Assembly (NCBI GenBank): GCA_014762625.1
Contig: JABURQ010000034.1
Location: forward strand, 1-64,000
Length of the DNA: 64,000 nucleotides
Direction of reading: 5' to 3'
Source: Planctomycetaceae bacterium
GTDB taxonomy: Bacteria; Planctomycetota; Planctomycetia; Planctomycetales; Planctomycetaceae
Shown here in pieces: positions 57,236 to 64,000 of this stretch (the first letter of the stretch is position 1; each line of letters begins with the position of its first letter). The translations under genes were made by a program, and so were the position numbers. The notes beneath the pieces were generated by a model that made no database searches, was not told the origin of the DNA, and saw nothing but the letters and a program-made list of their open reading frames with translations.

Positions 57236-57463
57236 ATGCAAAGTTCTAATCCCTACTTACCACGAATCAATCGACTGACACCAGAAGAACTCGGCCAACT
57301 TGCTGCTGAGTTCCAGCCGTTGTCGCCCTGCACCAAATGTGATGCATGGGAAGTCCACGTCGAACCTGCCAAACGCCCTCATTGGGGACGACTCTCCTGT
57401 ACCACATGTGGGTCACTGCGACGTTGGATTCCCAAGCCTGAAAACCGGCGGGCAGTTCACTGA
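57236..57463 (+). CDS. Small zinc-ribbon protein of the island
   Basis: This 75-residue protein has two CxxC pairs (SPCTKCDAWEVHVE and LSCTTCGSLRRW), as in a zinc ribbon, after an N-terminal helix (TPEELGQLAAEFQ). No family is recognised. It lies between the DUF1580-like gene and the replication-type gene, all on the same strand, and probably acts on nucleic acid or as a small partner of the large protein. The frame of the next gene is open across it, but that gene's start is placed downstream at 57543. Confidence 0.55.
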   Translation: MQSSNPYLPRINRLTPEELGQLAAEFQPLSPCTKCDAWEVHVEPAKRPHWGRLSCTTCGSLRRWIPKPENRRAVH

Positions 57464-57542
57464 AATCAAAGAAATAGACCGGGGCTGCTGTAACAGTCAC
57501 CCGGTCTTCTTTTATTCTTACCCCTCGCGAAAGGAAGTAAGA

Positions 57543-60236
57543 GTGTCTACAAACGCATTGTATTCAATTCAGCAGCCAACGACTACCCCGTACTTTCTTC
57601 TTCCAAAGCATCTCGAAGACTTACATAGTTCCGGACTCTCAAATGAAATGATTACTGACTCCGGTATTCATTCGGTGGCTAGCCCATTAGAAATCCAAAG
57701 GATTCTTGGATGGTTGCCTCACGGCGTAGATTCCGCAATGGTGATCCCCTACCGGTTCTCAAATGGATATCCAAGGGGATACTGTCGCTTAAAGCCCACC
57801 GAAACCTTGGTGGATTGCAACGGTCACGGCATCAAATATCTTTCGCCCAAAGACCAGCCGAACCATCTGTACTTTCCTCCGAATCTGTTGCAACAACTTG
57901 TTCCGGGTGGATTCGTAATAATAACTGAGGGCGAAAAGAAAGCCCTTTGTGCTAGTCAGCATGGATTTCCGACTGTCTCGATCAGCGGAGTGTGGTGCTT
58001 CCGAGACCAACACAAGAAACTGCTCGATGATCTCGAATATCTTGTACACAATGATCTCAGATTATTCATCTGTTTTGATTCCGATACTGGAACCAATCTC
58101 AATGTTCGCAAAGCCGAAGTCACGCTCGCGAACGAGCTAACTTTGGCCGGAGCCAGTGTCAAAATCATGAGAATTCCGCCTGCGACAGACGGCGGTAAAC
58201 AGGGGTTGGACGATTTCATCTGCAACGGTGGACTAAGCCGGGGACAATTGCAGCAAATCATGTTTGAGGCAGAGCCGTGGAAATTTGAGAACGGTGTTCC
58301 TGATAATGGTTACTTCCGCGAAATAGCAGATTGGCGGCAAGAACTTCATAAGATACGAATTGCAGAATGGAAATTCGGTAATCCTCAATTTGATGGGAGT
58401 CCACCCGGATTGGGAAAAAGTTACGCAGATCGTCAATTGATGAAGCTTTCAAACTCGACCCTCACGGTGGTTCCAACGCTCCAAAATGCGAGAGATTTAG
58501 AGACTGAACTTTCTAGTGGCGGAATTCTCGCGCAAGCGTACCCTGATTTAACGCAAGTAACTTGCCGTAATCATGCGGAAGCAGTTCGCGCTCGAAAAAT
58601 GTCTTTACCAGTGACTAAAATTATTTGTCCGCGTTGCCCTTTTAAGCACGATTGCGAACAGGATGGATACTTATCATTAATCAATAAGGCTGGACGGGAG
58701 CCACATTCTATTTGTACCCAGGAACGATTTGCTCGTAACACAGCCTCTCTGAGCCTCAAGCGGGATGTGATTTTCTTTCACGAAGAAGTCCGAAATGCGT
58801 TCCAGCGTTCTGAGGCAGTCAAAGTCGAGGACTTCATAGCGTTGCTCGACCTGCTTTTTTTTGCTTCAAACTCCAGCCAAGCTCTCGGACTCAAACACGA
58901 AGCTCAATTCTTTGATGCGTTATGGAGGACGGTTTGTGAAATTGTCATGTTCTCGCGAAATTGCCGAACCGTCCAGCCGATCAAGACACTCGCCTACGCT
59001 TTCCCCTCTGCCGACTGGCAACGAAGTCTGTGGAAAAAGATCGAATACTACCGGCAACTTCCTGAGAATAAAGGATTCGTAATAAACGGGACCGCGCTGC
59101 GGACTGTCGTGGACGCCATACAAATGAAATGCGACCTTGTCATACGTCCCGCACGAATGAGTCAAGAAGCCGCTGAAATTATTGTGACATGGAAGACGCC
59201 GATTCCGGCTGGTCCCAAAATCTGGTTGGCCGATGGCTCAGAGGCACTCCACAATGTGCAGTCCAGTATCGGCTCACTTGTTGTTTCTGATCGCACGCCG
59301 AAAGGAAAGATTCGACGGCAAAAACTGGTCTGTCAGATTCCCCGAATGATTCGTAAGAAAACCAGTCCTTCAACGGTGAAGAAACTTGTGCGTGACGTGC
59401 TTTCCCGTCTTCCTGATCACCGAAAAGTCGGACTGATCGTTCATCGTAAGCACCTTTCGGCTATCAAAGAATTGAAAGCAAGGGAGTTTCCTACCCAAAT
59501 CCATCGGTTCACTCACTTCCGATCCGGCGAAGACACCGGCTCGAACAGTTGGTTGGATTGCGATGTTCTCATAATCTTGGGAACCCCTTATGTTCCTCCC
59601 AGAGCTATTCAAAAGGAACTTATCCGCCAAGGAAAAATCGAGGCTGCGAATCGAGACGGGCTGTGGGGGGACCGTTTTTGGTACGGTCAATCAATTGACC
59701 AGCGAGCGGTAACGATTTCTTCACGAGGGTATCGCGATCCAGACTGGCATGATGCATACAAATGTGTTGTCCGATCAAAACTGATTCAAGGGATGGAACG
59801 GTCCCGCAGCTATCTTCCCTACGGGATTCCGTTAACGTTGGTTTTCTCCCTCGAACCTTTGGGAATACCAGTTTTCGACAAGAAGTGGTTCAAGGGAGTC
59901 TCTTTAACGGAGTCGAGATTACTCACAGTTCTCAGTCAAGAAGCCCAGAAGGCGGGACTCTCAGGATGGTCGAAAAAAAAATGCAGTGTTGGAATAGCGG
60001 CAACTGATTGTATAAGTAATCCTATACAGAGAGTTGCCGATATTTTTGCCGTTGCGTTCAGCGGGGCTTATTCGATCAATCAGAATGCCCAGCGGGGTGT
60101 TGCCACATCGGTTCTGGCGAAGAAACTGAATGTTTCTGCACGAACAGTCCGGGATCAACTCAAAAATCTGTCTGAGAAGGATTTGGTATTGAGAATCGGT
60201 AAACGAAGCGGTTGGTTACCCGGAATCGTTGTTTGA
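57543..60236 (+). CDS. Toprim + helicase-like + winged-HTH protein (putative replication protein)
   Basis: This ~897-residue protein starts at GTG 57543, preceded by AAGGAAG. Residues ~120-230 form a toprim-like domain (DUF3854-like): FVIITEGEKKALCA (E129), LFICFDSDTG (D179, D181) and GLDDF. A helicase-like core follows: GSPPGLGKSYADRQ (Walker A, 285-298), a cysteine set C341-x20-C362-x2-C365-x5-C371 suggestive of an Fe-S cluster, IFFHEEVRNAF (Walker-B/DEAH-like, HEE), and late DCDVLIILGTPYVPP, like the DinG/XPD second helicase lobe. The last ~45 residues (VLAKKLNVSARTVRDQLKNLSEKDLVLR) form a winged HTH. A primase-helicase role in element replication is inferred; no family is named with certainty. 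Confidence 0.7.
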   Translation: MSTNALYSIQQPTTTPYFLLPKHLEDLHSSGLSNEMITDSGIHSVASPLEIQRILGWLPHGVDSAMVIPYRFSNGYPRGYCRLKPTETLVDCNGHGIKYLSPKDQPNHLYFPPNLLQQLVPGGFVIITEGEKKALCASQHGFPTVSISGVWCFRDQHKKLLDDLEYLVHNDLRLFICFDSDTGTNLNVRKAEVTLANELTLAGASVKIMRIPPATDGGKQGLDDFICNGGLSRGQLQQIMFEAEPWKFENGVPDNGYFREIADWRQELHKIRIAEWKFGNPQFDGSPPGLGKSYADRQLMKLSNSTLTVVPTLQNARDLETELSSGGILAQAYPDLTQVTCRNHAEAVRARKMSLPVTKIICPRCPFKHDCEQDGYLSLINKAGREPHSICTQERFARNTASLSLKRDVIFFHEEVRNAFQRSEAVKVEDFIALLDLLFFASNSSQALGLKHEAQFFDALWRTVCEIVMFSRNCRTVQPIKTLAYAFPSADWQRSLWKKIEYYRQLPENKGFVINGTALRTVVDAIQMKCDLVIRPARMSQEAAEIIVTWKTPIPAGPKIWLADGSEALHNVQSSIGSLVVSDRTPKGKIRRQKLVCQIPRMIRKKTSPSTVKKLVRDVLSRLPDHRKVGLIVHRKHLSAIKELKAREFPTQIHRFTHFRSGEDTGSNSWLDCDVLIILGTPYVPPRAIQKELIRQGKIEAANRDGLWGDRFWYGQSIDQRAVTISSRGYRDPDWHDAYKCVVRSKLIQGMERSRSYLPYGIPLTLVFSLEPLGIPVFDKKWFKGVSLTESRLLTVLSQEAQKAGLSGWSKKKCSVGIAATDCISNPIQRVADIFAVAFSGAYSINQNAQRGVATSVLAKKLNVSARTVRDQLKNLSEKDLVLRIGKRSGWLPGIVV

Positions 60237-60617
60237 TCGACTTGTCTTTGCTTACCGGCACCCCTTTTGACGCAATTCACTTTCGACAAACTGCCGCGAG
60301 ACCGGGCCGAACTCAAAAAGTGAAGGCCCGGTCTCATGTCTCAACCTGGCTCTGCAACCAGCAAGTCGTAAAGGGGGCGTCAGGGGAACAACCAGCAGGG
60401 CATTACAACAATCGAAGCGACTGCTTAGGAAGTGGCAGTGTACTGCGTACACCGTGACTTGCGATTTTCCGGACAACTTCCACACGCTTGTAGCGGCACA
60501 AAGCTATCTTTACCACAAATGCCCTTTCCTTCACCTTCGTAATCACGAACAATTCTGTCTGAATGTGAGGATTTCAAAGTTTCTATTCCGATTTCGGAAA
60601 ATCACACGGAGAGAGTC
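60237..60617. other. Intergenic region with a strong inverted repeat
   Basis: These 381 bases lie between the replication-type gene and the next zinc-ribbon gene. A perfect 11-bp inverted repeat (GAGACCGGGCC at 60298-60308, GGCCCGGTCTC at 60325-60335, 16-base loop) lies about 60 bases after the stop. It has no T run on either strand, so it is not a standard terminator. Nothing else is recognised. Confidence 0.5.
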
Positions 60618-61262
60618 ATGGGTAACATGCGATCTGGTCGCTGGCGCAACCACCAGAAGAAGATGCTTGTTGAAGACTGCCTCCAGATTGATATCCGGGA
60701 CACTAACGATGAATTCCTGCAATTAGCTGTCGGGAACGGAAAAGTGCACCTTAGAACTAATTCAGGTCAGCCAGTCAGAGAGTCGAGAGGCCAGTTGTTA
60801 CCGTTGGAATCAGGTGGGCGATTGCTGATGTTCGCTTTAGAGTTTACCAGCGGATCAGTCTGGCAAGCGATTCCAGTCCTGACTTCAACACAAGAATCCG
60901 ACAGGTCAGAGACTGTTTTTGAATGCCCGTCCGACGGCTGTGACAAACGAGCGAGGAAGCTGTACTTACCGCTGGGCAGAACGCATTTTCTCTGCCGGGA
61001 TTGTCACAAACTGACGTACCGCAGCCAGCAGGAACATGATCCGCGCGTCACTCGACTAAAAAAGAACCCGGATCAACTGCTCGCGATGATGGAAGCCATT
61101 GATCCAGCCGATTTCAATTTCTCGAAAGTGCTGCTTCTACGACGTGCCGGAGGGGAACTCTTGGAAGAAATTGACAAAAAATTGCCTGATTACTCTCTGA
61201 TGGAGTTGGTGGCCGCCGGGCTGCTTGATGAGCAGAACCTGAAACGTCTCGCGGCCCCGTGA
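60618..61262 (+). CDS. Zinc-ribbon hypothetical protein of the island
   Basis: This 214-residue protein has an N-terminal beta-rich region (residues ~20-95), then a zinc-ribbon: FECPSDGCDKRARKLYLPLGRTHFLCRDCHKLTYRSQQEHD (two Cys pairs). A helical C-terminus with ELVAAGLLDEQNLKRL follows. The 'C..C..LTY.SQ' wording is familiar from hypothetical genes on planctomycete mobile elements, but no function is known. CGGAGAGAG precedes the ATG. All neighbouring genes run the same way. Nucleic-acid binding is plausible from the zinc ribbon only. Confidence 0.65.
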   Translation: MGNMRSGRWRNHQKKMLVEDCLQIDIRDTNDEFLQLAVGNGKVHLRTNSGQPVRESRGQLLPLESGGRLLMFALEFTSGSVWQAIPVLTSTQESDRSETVFECPSDGCDKRARKLYLPLGRTHFLCRDCHKLTYRSQQEHDPRVTRLKKNPDQLLAMMEAIDPADFNFSKVLLLRRAGGELLEEIDKKLPDYSLMELVAAGLLDEQNLKRLAAP

Positions 61263-61367
61263 CTCCGTATGGGTAGGTGAACTTACCTCAAATCAACTTT
61301 GCCAAATACCTGACGGCAGGGTAGGCTTGGGAGAGTTGGATTTACGCCTCCACCGGGTATCTCGAAA

Positions 61368-61868
61368 ATGCCGTATCCCAAGTACATGACAGACGAAGGG
61401 TTGGTGGTTTTTGGGTTTGCCGTTGATTCCGATAACCCCGAACTTTCAAAGAGCAAGCTGTACCCCAACTTATCTGTCAGATACCGCTGTCCCTCTTGTC
61501 ATCTTTGGGCAAGCACGATGAAGGGCGGGCGTGGGAAACTTGTCTGCGAACAATGTCACAAAGGAGGGAAGCCAGCCACGCCGTCTTCGCAGTTTCGCAA
61601 GGTGTATGAATGCTGTGGCAAGCAGAACTGCGATACATGGAGGAATATCCTCTCTATTTTGAGAGCGTCGGGAGTGTTAACTGAGAGCCACCACGATAGA
61701 TTTGGCGGCTACGTTGTGGCAGAGCCTCGCCCAGAATGGAGGCAGGATGAAATCGTGGAATTCCATCAAAAGATCAACGACTACTGCGTGAGTAAGTACG
61801 GCGCTCGTCGGGCGGAGTGTGAAACAACTGGCCCAAAGAAATCGAAACTGCCAACACGTAAGAAGTAA
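61368..61868 (+). CDS. Zinc-ribbon hypothetical protein
   Basis: This 166-residue protein has YRCPSCHLWAS and LVCEQCHKGG (a CxxC-x19-CxxC zinc ribbon, residues ~40-66), then a second cysteine cluster YECCGKQNCDTW. A charged helical part and a basic Lys-rich tail follow. No family is recognised. It may bind DNA or RNA. It lies 67 bases before the nuclease-like gene on the same strand, and the two could be co-transcribed. Confidence 0.55.
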   Translation: MPYPKYMTDEGLVVFGFAVDSDNPELSKSKLYPNLSVRYRCPSCHLWASTMKGGRGKLVCEQCHKGGKPATPSSQFRKVYECCGKQNCDTWRNILSILRASGVLTESHHDRFGGYVVAEPRPEWRQDEIVEFHQKINDYCVSKYGARRAECETTGPKKSKLPTRKK

Positions 61869-61935
61869 GTGCTTTCTGCCTGTTAGGCCGAACTTAGTCG
61901 TCAATAGAGGCTGAGGAAGATGTGATTGGGAGAAT

Positions 61936-62916
61936 ATGCAACATCAAGGGATTGAGGCTGTCCTAGAATGCCTCCTGAATCGCGGTTTGGGCAATGAGGA
62001 CGATACCAAATGGTTCGCAGGTGTCCGCCACGATGATCTGATCAAGGCGTTACTCGATTACCTGAATGCTCATCGTCATTTTTTGGGCTACTGTCACATT
62101 GATGGTCGTCAAGCATTGAATGATCGTGGTGTGGACGCTGTTATTTCCGCTAGTGGATTCAAGGCTGGTTTTCAGATAAAAAGCCACGTGGATGTGGCCG
62201 AACCAAAATTCGCTGCGAACGTCAAACGACAATTTGCAGAGGCTCTCAGCTACGGACTCGATCACTATTACTTGTTGATTTGTTCTCCCCTGTCCGACGA
62301 AAACAAAGATTTTCGCATGAAAATCGCTCATCTTCTTAATGAAGTCGCTTTGTATCAAAACATCGTATTTGACGCATATGGCCCGCTGAATACGGTTACA
62401 GTGTTAAAGCATCCTCCAACAGTGTCGCGTGACGAATTACTGATTCGCAAAGCGATTTCAAACGATTGCTTGCATGAGTACGAAAAAGGATACGAACATC
62501 TTCCAGAAGTTGACGATTTTGAGATTAGAGCGGCAGAAGAAATACTCGATGAGTTTGGGGAAGATTGGTGGGATTCTAAGGCCGGAGCGGAAGCCTTCGA
62601 GAAATTGCAGAAACTCGTTCATCAGAAACAGGCAGAACAATTCACCAGTATCTTCACACCCACTTTACCGCCCGAAATCATACAGCAACGTTTCTCGTTG
62701 ATCGTCGAAATCGAGAATCTGCTTTCGCAGTGTCGTCACAGCGAACATTGGAATGATCACAGCGAGTACAAACTTCCCAGTTGGTTGGACCACGTGCCGG
62801 AAGAAATGATCCCGTACACTTCCATTCCAAATCTGTTACGAATTCGCGAGAGCATTGCGGAATTTCTAGCGCGTCACTTGAATACTCCACAATCCACGAA
62901 TTCAGACAATCTCTAG
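61936..62916 (+). CDS. Putative PD-(D/E)xK nuclease-fold protein
   Basis: This 326-residue protein has a helical start, then a restriction-endonuclease-like core: DRGVDAVISASGFKAGFQIKSHVDV. D67 and Q80-x-K82 match the D...QxK variant of the PD-(D/E)xK active site seen in Mrr-like enzymes. HYYLLICSPL follows as the next core strand. The C-terminal ~150 residues are charged and helical, with no recognised domain. GGGAGA lies just before ATG 61936. A DNA-targeting nuclease in restriction or defence is the most likely role; the active-site Glu is not identified. The partner may be the adjacent zinc-ribbon protein or the Mrr-like gene downstream. Confidence 0.6.
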   Translation: MQHQGIEAVLECLLNRGLGNEDDTKWFAGVRHDDLIKALLDYLNAHRHFLGYCHIDGRQALNDRGVDAVISASGFKAGFQIKSHVDVAEPKFAANVKRQFAEALSYGLDHYYLLICSPLSDENKDFRMKIAHLLNEVALYQNIVFDAYGPLNTVTVLKHPPTVSRDELLIRKAISNDCLHEYEKGYEHLPEVDDFEIRAAEEILDEFGEDWWDSKAGAEAFEKLQKLVHQKQAEQFTSIFTPTLPPEIIQQRFSLIVEIENLLSQCRHSEHWNDHSEYKLPSWLDHVPEEMIPYTSIPNLLRIRESIAEFLARHLNTPQSTNSDNL

Positions 62917-63043
62917 CGGAGCGTATTCAGATATAGTTCAGCTACCGAAGTGGACATTGGCTTCTTGGCAGCACACAATCCATTCAGCCAGCTTGGCTCT
63001 TTGTGTTGTCTAATTGATGTTCAGTTGATTGCTGGTTGTCGCG

Positions 63044-63745
63044 ATGAACACTCGAATTCACTGCTCCGCTTGTGGCTTTGATCTTTCCGGATTGGAAACT
63101 TCGGATAAGCCCGAACCATGCCCAGAATGCGGAGAGATCAAACGGCATGTTTATGCCAGTATCAAACCTGCCGAAATCAAACTGACCGCACCATCGGTCA
63201 ATGCGCGTGCGACGTTCGGACGCGAGAGTTCTTCATTGCTCCTAAAAGGACTTCTAATTCCTGAGAGTAAGACCGAAGAAGGGACTCTGATTCGCGCCGT
63301 TGCACCTGCATGGTTTGAGATCATTCGACAGTTGCGAGAAAACCCCGCAGCCGCTTTCGAGATTCCTCCACGCAAGTGGGAAGAGATTGTTGCCGGCGCG
63401 TATGATGCGGCAGGTTTCGATGAAGTCATTCTCACCCCGGCGAGTGGAGACCTTGGGCGCGACGTAATTGCTGTGAAGCGTGGTATCGGGCAGGTCCGCG
63501 TAATCGACCAAGTGAAAGCATACCAGCCGGGTCATCTGGTCACGGCAAACGATGTCCGTGCGCTGATGGGGGTGCTGGAGCCGGATGGCGCATCCAAGGG
63601 ATTTGTCACCACCACTTCTGATTTTGCACCCATGATTGCCTCCGACCCGTCTATTCAACATTTCATCCCGGGACGGCTAGAACTTGTCAACGGTGAGCAA
63701 CTTTTCTCTCGGTTGAGCGATCTGGTTCCGAATTCAAGCAAATGA
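63044..63745 (+). CDS. Mrr-type restriction endonuclease-like protein with N-terminal zinc ribbon
   Basis: This ~233-residue protein starts at ATG 63044. The N-terminal zinc ribbon has C7, C10, C26 and C29 (CSACGFDLSGLE..CPECG). A helical linker leads to an Mrr catalytic-like domain: PPRKWEEIVAGAYDAAGFDEVIL, GDLGRDVIAVKRG (D140), VIDQVKAY (Q156-x-K158) and GASKGFVTTTSDFAP. This matches the PD-(D/E)xK fold of type IV restriction enzymes, which cut modified DNA. A 4-bp overlap (ATGA) joins it to the decayed gene downstream. It may defend the element or its host; substrate is unknown. Confidence 0.78.
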   Translation: MNTRIHCSACGFDLSGLETSDKPEPCPECGEIKRHVYASIKPAEIKLTAPSVNARATFGRESSSLLLKGLLIPESKTEEGTLIRAVAPAWFEIIRQLRENPAAAFEIPPRKWEEIVAGAYDAAGFDEVILTPASGDLGRDVIAVKRGIGQVRVIDQVKAYQPGHLVTANDVRALMGVLEPDGASKGFVTTTSDFAPMIASDPSIQHFIPGRLELVNGEQLFSRLSDLVPNSSK

Positions 63746-64000
63746 GAACAACGGCGATGAACGAAAACGAATCTGTAGAGAATGCGCACAACTTGCTTGT
63801 CATCGTTCCGTGCGGCAAGAGCAAAATCTGGGACAAGTCGCCGGATCATGGTCCCACACGGGCACGTAATGCCTATACGGGTTCGTTGTTCCGGTCCATC
63901 GAGATTATACGGCGCGATTTTCTGGTGATTGAGTTATCTTGAACGCCAAATTTGGATTCATTTCTACAGATTCATTGTTAGATGGAAAATGATTTCTATT
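63742..64000 (+). pseudogene. Decayed DUF6884-like gene, truncated by window end
   Basis: The open frame gives NLLVIVPCGKSKIWDKSPDHGPTRARNAYTGSLFR, then unrelated residues and a stop at 63942. Family wording (from memory: VPCG..KIWD...AYTG..FR..R.YA..F...WVILSAKYGFI) continues in another frame from 63897: HRDYTARFSGD, then TGA at 63930-63932 where Trp (TGG) is expected, then VILNAKFGFISTDSLLDGK and another TGA near 63987. The gene therefore has at least one lost base (between 63894 and 63897) and a nonsense change. Function of the family is not established. The start overlaps the Mrr-like gene by 4 bp. Confidence 0.72.

Larger units (their letters stand above)
55083..64000. mobile_element. 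Genomic island integrated at tRNA-Ala (left end; right end outside window)
   Basis: The block starts directly after the tRNA-Ala gene with a tyrosine recombinase read in the same direction. It continues with a DUF1580-like HTH protein, a toprim/helicase replication-type protein, zinc-ribbon proteins and nuclease-like genes, all on the plus strand. The DNA is visibly more AT-rich than the flanking chromosome, and none of the secretome or housekeeping families appear. No second copy of the tRNA 3' end is seen before base 64000, so the right boundary lies beyond the window. Confidence 0.75.

Noticed and set aside
57300..57542. 81-codon N-terminal extension of the replication-type gene
   Set aside because: It overlaps the small zinc-ribbon gene in another frame and has no protein-like pattern. 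GTG 57543 has a good ribosome-binding site.

Overview
The window looks like chromosomal DNA from a planctomycete of the order Planctomycetales. The evidence is three loci of planctomycete-type secreted cytochrome/DUF1549-DUF1553-DUF1501 and DUF1592-DUF1552 proteins, a DUF1580-type small protein, an EF-G close to the mitochondrial EFG1 subfamily, lipid A genes (lpxD, lpxI), a TolQ/ExbB operon with two oversized ExbD-like partners, and the dispersed intergenic repeats typical of these genomes. Genus or species cannot be named from this sequence.

Positions 1-16.6 kb are mostly housekeeping. They hold the tail of a PTS EIIA/PtsN-like gene, a maspardin-like alpha/beta-hydrolase overlapping a BshB/PIG-L deacetylase, a PP2C phosphatase, a GT-C-like membrane protein, aroH, lpxD-lpxI, an FHA protein divergent from ppdK, an EF-G gene with a clear terminator, a DapA-family aldolase, and a CitG-like plus PTPS pair that may serve a pterin/C1 cofactor pathway. 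Two kinds of ~165-bp MITE-like elements sit here. One kind occurs twice in inverted orientation.

Positions 16.6-27 kb hold the TolQ/ExbD/ExbD operon, a divergent 1361-residue protein of unknown function and a polytopic membrane protein. Positions 27-51 kb carry the planctomycete surface/secretome genes. These include a DUF1549 + DUF1501 pair, a lone HEPN-motif gene lying among degenerate repeats, rtcB, a second DUF1553 + DUF1501 pair, two DUF1592 + DUF1552 pairs (one with an ankyrin gene, the other broken by a single-base frameshift), and a protein made of four tandem STN/secretin-N-like modules. A 1174-residue LplT-PlsC-acyl-ACP-synthetase fusion follows.

At 55.0 kb a tRNA-Ala(GGC) gene marks the edge of an integrated element that runs off the right end. 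In order it has a tyrosine recombinase, a DUF1580-like HTH protein, a small zinc ribbon, a toprim + Fe-S-like-cysteine helicase + winged-HTH protein that looks like a replication protein, two further zinc-ribbon proteins, two PD-(D/E)xK-type nucleases and a decayed gene. This island is the most accessory part of the window and the best place to look for an undescribed system.
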